64,000 bases of DNA from Lachnospiraceae bacterium (GTDB lineage Bacteria; Bacillota; Clostridia; Lachnospirales; Lachnospiraceae), in contig FZRB01000010.1 of assembly GCA_900199595.1 (NCBI GenBank), positions 62,001 to 126,000 of the forward strand, read 5' to 3'. Made by a program: the position numbers and the translations under genes. Below are positions 32,631-42,603 of this stretch, piece by piece (within the stretch, counting starts at the first letter, position 1; every line of letters begins with the position of its first letter). The notes under the pieces were generated by a model. That model was not told where the DNA came from and searched no databases. It worked only from the letters and a program-made list of their open reading frames with translations.

Positions 32631-33860
32631 ATGGGTGGTACGTATGTGGAGTTTTTCTCTGATGAGGCATTAGAAAATGTAATGTGCCTTCTTCAGTATA
32701 AGCCTGATACTATAGTATATCTTGGTTATAAGGTTACCATGGTCACCAGAAAAATGAAAAGCCTGATCAATTTTTCTAAAATCGTTTCACCTGAAACCAG
32801 GCTTGAATTTATAGAGGTTCAGAGAGATAATCTCGATTCCTGTATTGATTCTCTTAATAAGGTATACGATAAATATCCGGATGCATTCTATGAACTGACC
32901 GGTGGTGGCGAAATGCTGCTTATAGCATTTGGATTTATAAGTGCCACCAAAAATCTGAAAACCCTGCGTATAGACCCATATACCGGCCTTGAAGTAAATA
33001 TGCTTCCCGGACTAAAACCCAGTCAGCATAAGGATAAAATAAAAATATCCGTGAAGGAAAATATAATTCTTCACGGAGGTCTTCTTACAAGACAGACCGG
33101 CAGTTACAGCACCTGGTCATTTACTACAGAATTCAAAGAGGATATACGCACTATCTGGGATATCGCCAGGCGTCTGGAGCACAAATGGAATCGATACTGC
33201 TCTGTAATAGAGGATGTGGTAAAGGCCAATCCATGTGATGAAACAGGCTACTATGTCCTTCCCAAATCCTCACTTGGTGAAGCAGGCACTCTTCTCGGCA
33301 AGTTAAACGGAAAAGGCATGCTCAGAGACTTCTCTCAGGATAATAAGCGTATACGTTTCAGATTCAAGAATAATTCAATTAGACATATAGTCACTAAAAC
33401 AGGAAATATCCTGGAGCTTCACGTATATGAGGTTGCCTCCCGTGCTCCGGAAATATTCACAGACAGAATAATCGGTGCAATGATTGACTGGAATGGAGAC
33501 AAGTCCGAATCCGAAAAAGCAACCTTTGCATCCGATTATGAAAAATACATGCATGCAAGCTATGACACAATAAATGAAATAGATGTTGTACTGATGCGCT
33601 CAACAGCACCGATATTTATTTCCTGCAAAAGCGGAAAGGCCAGCAGTAATTCCCTGCATGAGCTGGAAACTGTAACCAGACGCTTCGGAGGCAAATACGC
33701 CAGCAAAGCTCTGGCTATGGCACTTCCTCTGGAAAGCTCAAGTTCCGGCAATTCCTTCTTCCGGGAAAGAGCGAAGGAAATGCACATCTGGGTTATCGAT
33801 AATATATATCATATGACTGATGAGGAACTGTTAAACAAACTCATCAATCTTCAGCCGTAA
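32631..33860 (+). CDS. Card1-like CARF-domain endonuclease (DUF1887 family)
   Basis: Protein of 409 residues resembling Card1/Can2-type nucleases. Residues 1-140 form a CARF-like Rossmann domain with the ligand-binding turn ELTGGGEML (88-96); residues about 155-240 form a linker, and about 250-409 a PD-(D/E)xK nuclease-like domain with GNILELHVYE (Glu262), NEIDVVLMR (Glu316, Asp318) and FISCKSGK (Lys333). The residue two before Lys is Ser331 where many nucleases of this fold have Glu. Card1 proteins are activated by cyclic tetra-adenylate from type III CRISPR systems and cut DNA and RNA. No cas gene, array or cyclase is visible here. AAAGGAG lies before the ATG at 32631, and the stop abuts that of dnaB with no terminator. 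Confidence 0.85.
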   Translation: MGGTYVEFFSDEALENVMCLLQYKPDTIVYLGYKVTMVTRKMKSLINFSKIVSPETRLEFIEVQRDNLDSCIDSLNKVYDKYPDAFYELTGGGEMLLIAFGFISATKNLKTLRIDPYTGLEVNMLPGLKPSQHKDKIKISVKENIILHGGLLTRQTGSYSTWSFTTEFKEDIRTIWDIARRLEHKWNRYCSVIEDVVKANPCDETGYYVLPKSSLGEAGTLLGKLNGKGMLRDFSQDNKRIRFRFKNNSIRHIVTKTGNILELHVYEVASRAPEIFTDRIIGAMIDWNGDKSESEKATFASDYEKYMHASYDTINEIDVVLMRSTAPIFISCKSGKASSNSLHELETVTRRFGGKYASKALAMALPLESSSSGNSFFRERAKEMHIWVIDNIYHMTDEELLNKLINLQP

Positions 33861-35207
33861 TTATTCCTTTGGTCTGGCAAGATTTGCAAATTTAGTATAT
33901 TTACTGAGCCATGCCAGTTCAACCGGTCCTGTGGCTCCATTTCTCTGTTTTGCTACTATTATTTCAGCAACTCCGGGTTTTTCTGTTGTGTCCGGATTAT
34001 AATAATCATCTCTATATATAAACATTACCACATCTGCATCCTGCTCTATAGCTCCCGACTCTCTAAGGTCAGCCAGCACCGGTCTGTGGTCCGGCCTTGA
34101 GTCAACTGCTCTGTTCAGCTGCGATAACGCTATAACCGGAACATTAAGCTCTCTCGCCAGAGCCTTAAGTGATCTGGACACCTCAGATATGAAGAGCTGT
34201 CTGGATTCTACCTTTCCATTCGAACTCATAAGCTGCAGATAATCGATGATAATAAGTCCGATTCCTTCTGTCTGCTTGAGCTTTCGACATTTAGTACGAA
34301 GCTCTGCCATAGTAATGGAAGAATTATCATCTATAAATACATTTACACCTGCCAGATCATCGGCAGATTTGATTATCTTGGTCCAGTCATTATCAGATAT
34401 ATCACCAGTTTTCAGACTTCTCGCTTCGACCATGGAATCCACCGCAAGAAGACGTGTTACAAGCTGTTCACGGCTCATCTCCAACGAAAAAACAACAACA
34501 GGAATTTCTTCTCTTATTGCAACATGATGAGCAATATTAAGGACAAATGCCGTCTTTCCCATAGATGGTCTTGCTGCTACAAGAAGAAGCTCTCCACCAT
34601 GCAAACCGGTCAGCATATTATCCAGATCTGTAAATCCTGTTCTAAGTCCATTTATTTTTCCTTTTGTCTGAGAAGCAGCTTCTATCTCACCTATTACATC
34701 TACAACAATATTCTTAATTGGCTGAAAATCTGTAGAACCTGTTCTCTTCTGCATAAGTGCAAACATGTCAGACTCTGCACTTTCCATTATTCTGTCAACA
34801 CCTTCCAGTCCCTCATAGGATCTTGCAGAAATACTGTCCGCCAGTTTAATCAGTCTTCTCAGATAAGCCTTGTCCTTTACTATGCCGGCATAATCCTTTG
34901 CAAAAGCTGCTGTAGGTACATTTGCCAGTATTTCACCCAGAAAACCAAGACTGCATATATCCTCAGGAGCCCCCTTCTCTCTGAGTTTCTCTCCAAGAAT
35001 TATCTCATCAACAGGCTTTCCTTCATTATAAAGGTCCACCATCGCATCAAAGATTATTCCATATTGTGTATTATAAAAATCTTCTTTAGTAAGAATCGCA
35101 CTTACCTCTGATATGGCATCTCTGTCCATAAGCATAGAGCCTATGACACTTCTCTCAGCATTCATGTCATGAGGAGGTATGCGTTTTATCGTATTTTCAT
35201 CCGCCAT
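33861..35207 (-). CDS. dnaB: Replicative DNA helicase DnaB
   Basis: Hexameric 5'-3' helicase that opens DNA at replication forks. 448 residues: an N-terminal primase-interaction domain (about 12-115, NAERSVIGSML), then a RecA-like ATPase with Walker A ARPSMGKT (about 207-214), Walker B LIIIDYLQLM and the RESGAIEQDADVVMFIYRD segment. No intein. It is the last gene of valS-gdpP-rplI-dnaB, 18 bases after rplI, a common order in Firmicutes. Its stop codon is directly adjacent to that of the convergent CARF gene. Confidence 0.97.
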   Translation of the reverse strand: MADENTIKRIPPHDMNAERSVIGSMLMDRDAISEVSAILTKEDFYNTQYGIIFDAMVDLYNEGKPVDEIILGEKLREKGAPEDICSLGFLGEILANVPTAAFAKDYAGIVKDKAYLRRLIKLADSISARSYEGLEGVDRIMESAESDMFALMQKRTGSTDFQPIKNIVVDVIGEIEAASQTKGKINGLRTGFTDLDNMLTGLHGGELLLVAARPSMGKTAFVLNIAHHVAIREEIPVVVFSLEMSREQLVTRLLAVDSMVEARSLKTGDISDNDWTKIIKSADDLAGVNVFIDDNSSITMAELRTKCRKLKQTEGIGLIIIDYLQLMSSNGKVESRQLFISEVSRSLKALARELNVPVIALSQLNRAVDSRPDHRPVLADLRESGAIEQDADVVMFIYRDDYYNPDTTEKPGVAEIIVAKQRNGATGPVELAWLSKYTKFANLARPKE

Positions 35208-35225
35208 ATTCTATCTCCAACTATC

Positions 35226-35675
35226 TTACTTCTCTTCGGTCACATCCAGCAGAAGCTCTGCTGTAACCTGGGGATGGAGCTTTATCTTAACATTATATCC
35301 TCCCAGTGCTTTAACCGGATCCTTCAAAACAATCTTTTTCTTATCTATATCAATATTCAGCTGCGCCTTTATCAGCTCGGCGATTTCTTTTGATGAAACT
35401 GAACCAAAGGTCTTTCCGTTAGCTCCAACCTTCATTGTACAGGTTATTTTCTTTTCAGCAAGCAGGGCTTTAAGCTCCTCTGCTTCAGCTAGATTCTCAG
35501 CTGCTATCTTTTCATCATTCTGATTTTTTAATTTAAGGTCATTAAGATTCTTAGGAGTAGCCTCTACACCAAGCTTTTTAGGAAGAACAAAATTTCTTGC
35601 ATAACCCTGATTTACTTCAACTATTTCTCCTTTTTTTCCAAGCGATTTAACATCCTGTAATAAAATAATTTTCAT
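35226..35675 (-). CDS. rplI: 50S ribosomal protein L9
   Basis: Large-subunit ribosomal protein of 149 residues. The N-terminal rRNA-binding domain has the L9 signature [20 protein letters not shown], followed by a long connecting helix and a C-terminal domain with [14 protein letters not shown]. It lies between gdpP and dnaB, the usual order. Starts at the ATG at 35675, 3 bases from gdpP. Confidence 0.98.
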   Translation of the reverse strand: MKIILLQDVKSLGKKGEIVEVNQGYARNFVLPKKLGVEATPKNLNDLKLKNQNDEKIAAENLAEAEELKALLAEKKITCTMKVGANGKTFGSVSSKEIAELIKAQLNIDIDKKKIVLKDPVKALGGYNVKIKLHPQVTAELLLDVTEEK

Positions 35676-35678
35676 TTT

Positions 35679-37739
35679 TTATATCTCTCCTCGTTCATAC
35701 ATATCCTTCAGAACTTTTTTCAATTCCTCAAAGAATTCTTCCTTCTTTTTATCCTTAAGCTGTGCTCCTGCAACATTTGAATGTCCGCCGCCATTAAACT
35801 TTTCCATAACGATCTGAACATTCACATCGCCTATTGACCTGGCGGATACATACAGCATGCCGTCATCAGCCTCTGTAACTACGAAGGAAGCTGTAATATT
35901 ATCTACATTTAACAGCTCATTTGCCGTTTTCGCGACAGCTACAGTAGGCGCATCCGGTGAATCAGGATCCGCAGAAACATATGAAAGGGCAAAATGGTCC
36001 ATATATATGGAAGCATTGCTTATTCCCTGCGCTCTTTCCTTCATTTCAAGCATTGAACTTCTAAACATCTTACGAACTCTGGTAATATCCGCTCCACTCT
36101 TTCTGAGGTACGAAGCGGCTTCAAAGGTTCTGACACCTGTTTTGGTCAGGAAATTATCAGTATCTATAAGAATTCCGGCATACATGGCATCAGCTTCCTG
36201 AGATTTCAGTCTCGGATTCCTTGAGATATACTGATACATTTCTGCTATCATTTCGCAGGCAGACGAAGCAAAAGGTTCTATATAAGAAAGAGTAGCCCCT
36301 GTAATTGCCTCATTTGTCTGTCTGTGATGATCAAATACAACAACTGTCGGAACGAGACTCAGAAGTTCCTCACATTCTGTCATGCTTGGTCTGTTAACAT
36401 CACACACAACAACTACGGTGTTCTGATTTACCTCAGTAACAGCCTGATTACTAGTGAGAAATACATTTTCATATGTATTTCCAACCATAAATGTATTATA
36501 TAAAGGCTTGATTGCTTCTGTAACTTCATTAATAACTATGTGAGCCTTCTTTCCGAGACTTGTAACCATACGATAGATTCCGATAGCCGAGCCAAATGCG
36601 TCTGCATCGGGTCTTTTATGAGCCATTATCAGAACCTTATCCTTACTGAGAAGGAGTTCTTCAAATGCCTGAGCCTTAACTCTGGCCTTAACCCGGGTAT
36701 TCTTCTCTGTTCCGGCACTCTTACCGCCAAAGTAAGTAACCTGATCACCCAGCTTAACAGCCACCTGATCACCACCTCGGCCCATAGCCATTCCTATAGC
36801 AGTTCTTGCATTGTCATATGCATTCATAAAACTGCTGGTGGAGGAATCAGCATCAGCTCCTATACCTATACTGAGTGTCATGGATATTTCATTTCCGACA
36901 TTTATGTTTTTAACTTCATCAAGAAGGGAGAATCTGTCATCCCTGAGAGTCTGCATAAACTTCTGTCTAAACACGAAAAAGTATTTATCATTTTCTGTGT
37001 GTTTAACTATGGCATCTATATTGCCAAGATACATATTGATCTTTCTTTCAATAAGCGCCGTAAGTATGGAATGCTTTACATCCTCCAGAGAATCCATAAC
37101 CTCGTCATAGTTATCAAGATATATGAGACCTGCGTACAGCTTCTGATCCAGGGTTTCCTGTTTATATTTTCTCAGTTCTGTCTCATCAAACAGATATACC
37201 ACCAGAACTATATCATCATCCTTGGTCTCTTCTTCATTTTCATCAAAAACCTTAGTCATATCAACTCTCTTCATTGAGAGTCTGTATTGTCTGTCAGCAT
37301 ATTCTATGCTTGTTTCTATATCATTTCCTTCACCTATAATATCAGGTGTGATCTGTGAAAAATAAGAATCAATGGTCTTTTTTATTCTTGTATCCCTGGA
37401 TACACCTATGGTGTCATGAAAAACATCATTTGCCCACATAATATGCCCGGACATATCAAGAATAGCATAAGGAACCTCTAGCTCTTTTATCAGCTCCTTC
37501 TGGATTTTCCCCTGTTCAAGTGAATAATCCACCATGATCCTGCTTATAGCCGGAAGCATTCTGAGATAAATGATCACTACGATAATAATGTATATTACCA
37601 GCAGCACCAGACTTGCCAGACCGACCTTGCTGTCGATCCCATTCACATAAATCTCAAAGCCCAGCAAAAACAGCGCCAAAAGAACCGGAATAATAAGAAT
37701 ATATTTAATTCTCTTTCTTAACTGTCTCTCATTACTCAT
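35679..37739 (-). CDS. gdpP: Cyclic-di-AMP phosphodiesterase GdpP
   Basis: Membrane-anchored enzyme of 686 residues that hydrolyses cyclic di-AMP. Two membrane helices (about 13-31 and 38-59), a PAS domain (about 85-180), a degenerate GGDEF domain (about 200-330, without the GGDEF active-site motif), and a DHH-DHHA1 domain: MAHKRPDADAFGSAIG, CDVNRPSMTE and the DHHR triad, then FNGGGHSNVAGA near the end. c-di-AMP controls cell-wall homeostasis and potassium uptake. It overlaps valS by 4 bases (ATGA) and lies 3 bases before rplI. Confidence 0.97.
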   Translation of the reverse strand: MSNERQLRKRIKYILIIPVLLALFLLGFEIYVNGIDSKVGLASLVLLVIYIIIVVIIYLRMLPAISRIMVDYSLEQGKIQKELIKELEVPYAILDMSGHIMWANDVFHDTIGVSRDTRIKKTIDSYFSQITPDIIGEGNDIETSIEYADRQYRLSMKRVDMTKVFDENEEETKDDDIVLVVYLFDETELRKYKQETLDQKLYAGLIYLDNYDEVMDSLEDVKHSILTALIERKINMYLGNIDAIVKHTENDKYFFVFRQKFMQTLRDDRFSLLDEVKNINVGNEISMTLSIGIGADADSSTSSFMNAYDNARTAIGMAMGRGGDQVAVKLGDQVTYFGGKSAGTEKNTRVKARVKAQAFEELLLSKDKVLIMAHKRPDADAFGSAIGIYRMVTSLGKKAHIVINEVTEAIKPLYNTFMVGNTYENVFLTSNQAVTEVNQNTVVVVCDVNRPSMTECEELLSLVPTVVVFDHHRQTNEAITGATLSYIEPFASSACEMIAEMYQYISRNPRLKSQEADAMYAGILIDTDNFLTKTGVRTFEAASYLRKSGADITRVRKMFRSSMLEMKERAQGISNASIYMDHFALSYVSADPDSPDAPTVAVAKTANELLNVDNITASFVVTEADDGMLYVSARSIGDVNVQIVMEKFNGGGHSNVAGAQLKDKKKEEFFEELKKVLKDMYERGEI

Positions 37740-40408
37740 TTCAGATTACCAATTCTCTCGCATACCTGCGCATAAGTCTCCTTATACTTCGCAAGTTTCT
37801 CCTTTTCGGCATTAACTTTTTCTTCAGGAGCTTTATTAACAAAGTTTGGATTGCCGAGCATTCCTTCGCCTCGTTTTATCTCTCCTTCAAGACGAGCTTT
37901 CTCTTTATTCAGTCGTTCAAGCTCTTTTTCTATATCAACAAGCTCAGCAAAAGGAATGTATATCACTGCATTATGGATAACTGCTGATACAGCATCTTCC
38001 TGTATGCCTGTTTTATCTGCCTGTACCTTTACATCACTTGCATAACCCAGAGCAGCAAAGAAGGATGAACTCTCCTCAAATACCGAGCGGATATCCTCTT
38101 TGTCTGAGACAACATATACAGCAGCCTTTCTTGAAGGCGGTACATTCATATCAGTTCTTACTGTTCTTATGGCACGAACAGCATCCTTGATGATATCTAC
38201 ATTCTTAGCCTCTACGTCAAAGTCTCTTGCGTCCTCTGCTACCGGCCATGGATCTATCATTATTGACTCTCTGCCTGTAAGTGTGCAGTATATCTCTTCA
38301 GTAACAAATGGCATATATGGATGAAGCAGCTTAAGTCCTATAGACAGAACTTCTCTGAGTGTCCAGAGAGCTGCAGCCTTGGTTGTATCATTCTCATCCC
38401 AGAGTCTAGGCTTAACCATCTCGATATACCAGTCACAGAACTCATCCCAGAGGAAGCCATGTATCTTATCTGCTGCTATTCCAAGTTCGAACTTCTCCAT
38501 GTTGTCTGTAACATCACGAACCAGCTGGTTGGCCTTTGCAACTATCCACTTATCAGCCATTGTAAGATCATCAAGAGTTATGGCATTTACAGCATCAAGC
38601 GCTGCCTGTCCGCCCTCTTCATCTGCATCAGGCATGTTCATCATAATAAAACGTGAAGCATTCCATATCTTATTAGCAAAATTACGGCTGGCATCAAGTC
38701 TGTCCCAGATAAATCTCATATCATTACCCGGTGCATTTCCGGTAATGAGCATGAATCTCAGGGCATCAGCACCGTACTTGTCGATTATCTCAAGCGGATC
38801 GACACCATTTCCGAGAGACTTACTCATCTTACGACCCTGTTCATCACGAACAAGACCATGGAAGAGAACCGTATGGAACGGAATCTTATCTGTCTGCTCA
38901 AGTGATGAGAAGATCATTCTGATTACCCAGAAGAATATAATATCATAACCGGTTACAAGAACGTCTGTCGGGAAGAAATACTTAAAATCCTCAGACTCTG
39001 TATCAGGCCAGCCAACTGTTGAAAATGGCCATAGTGCTGATGAGAACCAGGTATCAAGAGTATCAGGATCCCTCTTAAGGTTCTTGCTCTTACACTTCGG
39101 ACATTCACAAGGCTCATCCATCTCTACGATGGTTTCACCACAATCCTGACAATACCAGGCAGGGATTCTGTGGCCCCACCAGAGCTGTCTGGATATACAC
39201 CAGTCACGGATATTATCAATCCAGTTGTAGTAAATCTTGTTCATTCTTTCAGGAACAAGCTTTACTTCTCCCGTCTCAACTACCTTGCGGGCACGAAGAG
39301 CCATATCATTCATCTTAACAAACCACTGAGGCTTGATGAGAGGCTCAACTGTAGTTCCGCATCTGTCATGTGTTCCTACCATATGAGTATGAGGAACAGT
39401 TTTAACCAGAAGTCCCTGAGCCTCAAGATCCTCAAGAACTGCCTTACGTGCCTCATATCTGTCCATTCCATGATATCTGGTATCAGGACAATTTATAGTA
39501 GCATCATCATTCATTATATTGATTTCTTCGAGGTTATGGCGCTTTCCAACCTCAAAGTCGTTAGGGTCATGACCCGGAGTTATCTTAACACATCCTGTTC
39601 CGAACTCCTTATCTACATAAGCATCGGCAATAACAGGAATCTCGCGATTAACAAGCGGCAGAAGAAGTGTTTTTCCAACGATATCTGCATATCTCTCATC
39701 TTCAGGGTTAACTGCTACAGCTGTATCACCCAGAAGAGTCTCAGGACGGGTTGTTGCTATCTCAACAAATCTTCCCTCTTCACCTACTACAGGGTAATTG
39801 ATATGCCAGAAATTTCCATTCTGCTCCACATGCTCTACCTCTGCATCAGATATAGTGGTCTCACATACAGGACACCAGTTTACTATACGGGAGCCCTTAT
39901 AGATCCAACCTTTATCATAGAGCTTCTTGAATACTGTATTTACAGCTTTATTATTGCCTTCATCCATGGTGAAGCGTTCTCTGTCCCAGTCAGCAGAAGA
40001 ACCCATTCTCTTAAGCTGATTTACAATACGTCCACCATACTCTTCACGCCACTCCCAGGCTTTCTTCAGGAAGCCTTCGCGTCCCAGGTCATTCTTATCA
40101 ATGCCCTGTTCCTTCAGTGATGCAATGATCCTAACCTCTGTAGCAATAGCTGCGTGGTCAGTACCCGGCTGCCACAGAGCATTGTATCCCTGCATTCTCT
40201 TCATACGGATAAGAATATCCTGCATAGTATTATCCAGGGCATGTCCCATATGAAGCTGTCCTGTAATATTTGGAGGCGGCATCACAATAGTAAATGGTTT
40301 TCTGCTTCTATCTACCTCAGCATGAAAATATCCATTATCAACCCATTTTCTATAAAGTCTTCCCTCTATATCTTCAGGATTATAATTCTTTTCGAGTTCC
40401 TTACGCAT
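37736..40408 (-). CDS. valS: Valyl-tRNA synthetase
   Basis: Class Ia aminoacyl-tRNA synthetase of 890 residues, charging tRNA-Val. HIGH motif as PPPNITGQLHMGHALDN (about 44-60), KMSKS in GRKMSKSLGNGVDP (near 545), the editing domain (about 195-345) and the C-terminal coiled-coil arm (about 825-890). No T-box leader fits the short space upstream (40409-40481). It is followed by the overlapping gdpP gene. It lies 73 bases downstream of the DUF5717 operon with no convincing terminator in between. Confidence 0.98.
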   Translation of the reverse strand: MRKELEKNYNPEDIEGRLYRKWVDNGYFHAEVDRSRKPFTIVMPPPNITGQLHMGHALDNTMQDILIRMKRMQGYNALWQPGTDHAAIATEVRIIASLKEQGIDKNDLGREGFLKKAWEWREEYGGRIVNQLKRMGSSADWDRERFTMDEGNNKAVNTVFKKLYDKGWIYKGSRIVNWCPVCETTISDAEVEHVEQNGNFWHINYPVVGEEGRFVEIATTRPETLLGDTAVAVNPEDERYADIVGKTLLLPLVNREIPVIADAYVDKEFGTGCVKITPGHDPNDFEVGKRHNLEEINIMNDDATINCPDTRYHGMDRYEARKAVLEDLEAQGLLVKTVPHTHMVGTHDRCGTTVEPLIKPQWFVKMNDMALRARKVVETGEVKLVPERMNKIYYNWIDNIRDWCISRQLWWGHRIPAWYCQDCGETIVEMDEPCECPKCKSKNLKRDPDTLDTWFSSALWPFSTVGWPDTESEDFKYFFPTDVLVTGYDIIFFWVIRMIFSSLEQTDKIPFHTVLFHGLVRDEQGRKMSKSLGNGVDPLEIIDKYGADALRFMLITGNAPGNDMRFIWDRLDASRNFANKIWNASRFIMMNMPDADEEGGQAALDAVNAITLDDLTMADKWIVAKANQLVRDVTDNMEKFELGIAADKIHGFLWDEFCDWYIEMVKPRLWDENDTTKAAALWTLREVLSIGLKLLHPYMPFVTEEIYCTLTGRESIMIDPWPVAEDARDFDVEAKNVDIIKDAVRAIRTVRTDMNVPPSRKAAVYVVSDKEDIRSVFEESSSFFAALGYASDVKVQADKTGIQEDAVSAVIHNAVIYIPFAELVDIEKELERLNKEKARLEGEIKRGEGMLGNPNFVNKAPEEKVNAEKEKLAKYKETYAQVCERIGNLK

Positions 40409-40481
40409 TTGTTTATCACTCTCTTTCCTTATATTTTTTAATTTAAGACCAATTATCCTTAGTCTAAAATATCATACCTTC

Positions 40482-41315
40482 TTAAATCGCTTGCTCCCGG
40501 AAGTCATCCTTGATCTCACTAAGGATTATATCCATCCTCTTATCGTAATCCGTCATATCTTTATTCATCTTGTTATATGCCGCTCTCTGAAGCATCGCAA
40601 AGATAGTCATTTCTCGGACATCATCCTTGGAATCTCCTATCTCATGCATTATCTCATCAAGATATTCATCAGGAAGTCCCTGATATCTTATCTCACTTCT
40701 CAGGGTAGAAGTGTCAGAAGTGAGAGCCACTATATAGAAATATCCTTTTAAAGATTCTGGATTTTCATTTAATTCATAGGCCTTCAGGAAGAATTTCTTT
40801 GCATCCTCAAGATCCATGTTATTTGAAGCAGCTACAGCCCGGTTGTGATAGATATTTCCAAGAAATACGGGGTCTCTGGTATCATCTATCTCATCCAGAA
40901 TATCATCATAGAAGGTTGCTGCCTTGATATATCTCCTGTATGCCAGATATCCATCTGCCTTCAGCTTTGCACGCTGCATCTTATCAAGTTTCCTGTACTT
41001 CTGCCATGCTTCAGCATAGGTCTTGATTTCTTCAAGAGTATAATAATCACCTGCACTTAATATTTCTATCAGAAAATCCTGCGCATATGTGGTTTTATTA
41101 AGCATTCCGATAAGCTTGTCTGCCAGCTCTTCCATCCCCAGTTCTACTCTTATCCAGTTAAACAGCTTCTCTGAAAGAGAGGACTTGCTTATCAGCATGG
41201 TATTATTGTAGATATAGAAGCAAAGCTCCTCATAGGTGTATATCTCAACCTTTGTGTTGAGAAATGTGAAAGGAGTTTCTGCAACCTTATTACTGCAAAG
41301 AATGATTTTTGACAT
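40482..41315 (-). CDS. TPR-like protein of the DUF5717-DUF5716 operon
   Basis: Soluble protein of 277 residues with no enzyme motif. The N-terminal ~120 residues are alpha/beta (SKIILCSNKVAETPF). Residues about 125-195 contain two TPR-like helix pairs (YIKAATFYDDILDEID and NIYHNRAVAASNNMDLEDAKKF). The C-terminus is charged and helical. I cannot name a family. The start ATG overlaps the stop codon of the DUF5716 gene by one base (TGATG), so it is translationally coupled. By context it is a partner of the other two proteins. Confidence 0.7.
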   Translation of the reverse strand: MSKIILCSNKVAETPFTFLNTKVEIYTYEELCFYIYNNTMLISKSSLSEKLFNWIRVELGMEELADKLIGMLNKTTYAQDFLIEILSAGDYYTLEEIKTYAEAWQKYRKLDKMQRAKLKADGYLAYRRYIKAATFYDDILDEIDDTRDPVFLGNIYHNRAVAASNNMDLEDAKKFFLKAYELNENPESLKGYFYIVALTSDTSTLRSEIRYQGLPDEYLDEIMHEIGDSKDDVREMTIFAMLQRAAYNKMNKDMTDYDKRMDIILSEIKDDFREQAI

Positions 41316-42568
41316 CAGATCTTAAACTCCTTTCTATATATTTTATTTGTTGTAGGAAACATTTTTCCGAAGCCCATATCACGAATGATGACCGCTCCTT
41401 CGTTCGGACTTTCAAACTCTACCTCAAGACTCAGCTTTGTGGTTTTGTTAGGTCTTTTTGGAAGTCCGTGTATTCTGACGGTTTCCCTCTTCTCATCGTC
41501 GAACTTTCGGTTCTTATAAACGATGGTGACTTTATCGGTATCATCCATGATAACATTAAGTCTTCCTGTAGTGTTATACCACTGATTACCGCCTGTTATA
41601 ATAGGAATAAATGTATCCTTTTCATCTCCCAGAGATATTCCTATATCTGAAAGAACATTTTCCTTTGTTTCAACAAAGAACTCATCATAGAAGGATCTGT
41701 ACTCGCCGCCAACAGCTCTGTAGCAGGCTCCCTTTGTATAAATATTCTGTCCCACAAAGACTCGTCTTCCCTGGCAGAGAACATTTGTCGACTTCTTCAT
41801 CCACTTGTTTGAAAAACCGACTCCCGTCAGAAAAACAGCTGATATATATGCCTTCTTGCCCTCGTACTCTGCTATTTTCGCAAAATCAACATCCATCTGA
41901 TATGTATCATTTCCGTACTTGGACAGGGATATCTCACCTGTATAATCCTCATGGATTACATTTATTGTCTTTGGGTCTTTATTCTTTGCTATATCTATTC
42001 TGTAATAATTCAGACCATCAGTACTGTAATCATATAATGCAACACTGTTATTCCACAGCTCTGGCGGCTGATTGAATATGTAATAAAGTCCACTGTCAAG
42101 ATGACTGGTTATCTCAATGGTTTCTTTATCAACATTCATTTCCTTATATAATTCACTTAGAAGGCTGAAAATCTCAGGATCAAAAGTCTCAACCGATATA
42201 ACAAGCTTTCTTATCTCTGCCGTCTCATATCTGTAAAGAAATGTATCTATATGCAGCTTTACCATCATCATAAAAAGCTGCTTATAGGTATATTCATGAC
42301 CTGCTACAGTGACTATATCTTCACTGCTGAGATTCTCAAATATACCATCCACCACAGTACCATTTTCGTTAAAACGTGCTTCAGAAGCTTCACCGCCAAC
42401 ATACCAGTGTTCGGTATCGGTACTGTAAAAGAGAATATTGGGCATCAGATAGGTTTCTTTATTATTCAACTGGCTGACTGATTCCGGCTCACGTTTTATG
42501 TCATTATAGTATGACAGCTGTGTAAAGTCGGAACAGAGATCCATGCCTATGTAGAATACTTCTGCCAT
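41315..42568 (-). CDS. DUF5716-family actin/Hsp70-like protein
   Basis: Protein of 417 residues with the layout of an actin/Hsp70-type ATPase. Phosphate-1 is FYIGMDLCSDFTQLSYY (5-21), phosphate-2 is VALYDYSTDGLNYY (176-189) and the adenosine motif is AVFLTGVGFSNKWM (244-257). A stretch GRRVFVGQNIYTKGACY (267-283) matches the Hsp70-like pattern following that motif. A beta-rich C-terminal domain (about 300-417) follows. Hydrolysis residues are not confirmed by eye. DUF5716 is restricted mainly to Lachnospiraceae and has no known role. It sits between the DUF5717 giant gene, 35 bases upstream, and the TPR-like gene. Confidence 0.8.
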   Translation of the reverse strand: MAEVFYIGMDLCSDFTQLSYYNDIKREPESVSQLNNKETYLMPNILFYSTDTEHWYVGGEASEARFNENGTVVDGIFENLSSEDIVTVAGHEYTYKQLFMMMVKLHIDTFLYRYETAEIRKLVISVETFDPEIFSLLSELYKEMNVDKETIEITSHLDSGLYYIFNQPPELWNNSVALYDYSTDGLNYYRIDIAKNKDPKTINVIHEDYTGEISLSKYGNDTYQMDVDFAKIAEYEGKKAYISAVFLTGVGFSNKWMKKSTNVLCQGRRVFVGQNIYTKGACYRAVGGEYRSFYDEFFVETKENVLSDIGISLGDEKDTFIPIITGGNQWYNTTGRLNVIMDDTDKVTIVYKNRKFDDEKRETVRIHGLPKRPNKTTKLSLEVEFESPNEGAVIIRDMGFGKMFPTTNKIYRKEFKI

Positions 42569-42603
42569 TTTTTTCCTCCGTTACCATTTAGATTCTATTC
42601 CTG

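Noticed and set aside
34524-35111. 195-residue plus-strand frame within dnaB
   Set aside because: Antisense to dnaB; Cys/Tyr/Ser-rich and without RBS.
36540-37277. 245-residue plus-strand frame within gdpP
   Set aside because: Antisense to the confidently identified gdpP, and no domain or start signal is visible.
39170-40120. 316-residue open frame on the plus strand within valS
   Set aside because: Fully antisense to valS, with no RBS and a composition rich in Ser, Ile and Cys like other shadow frames.
40409-40481. T-box leader upstream of valS
   Set aside because: The gap is 73 bases and has no T-box sequence or terminator/antiterminator pair; likewise none before aspS or hisS.
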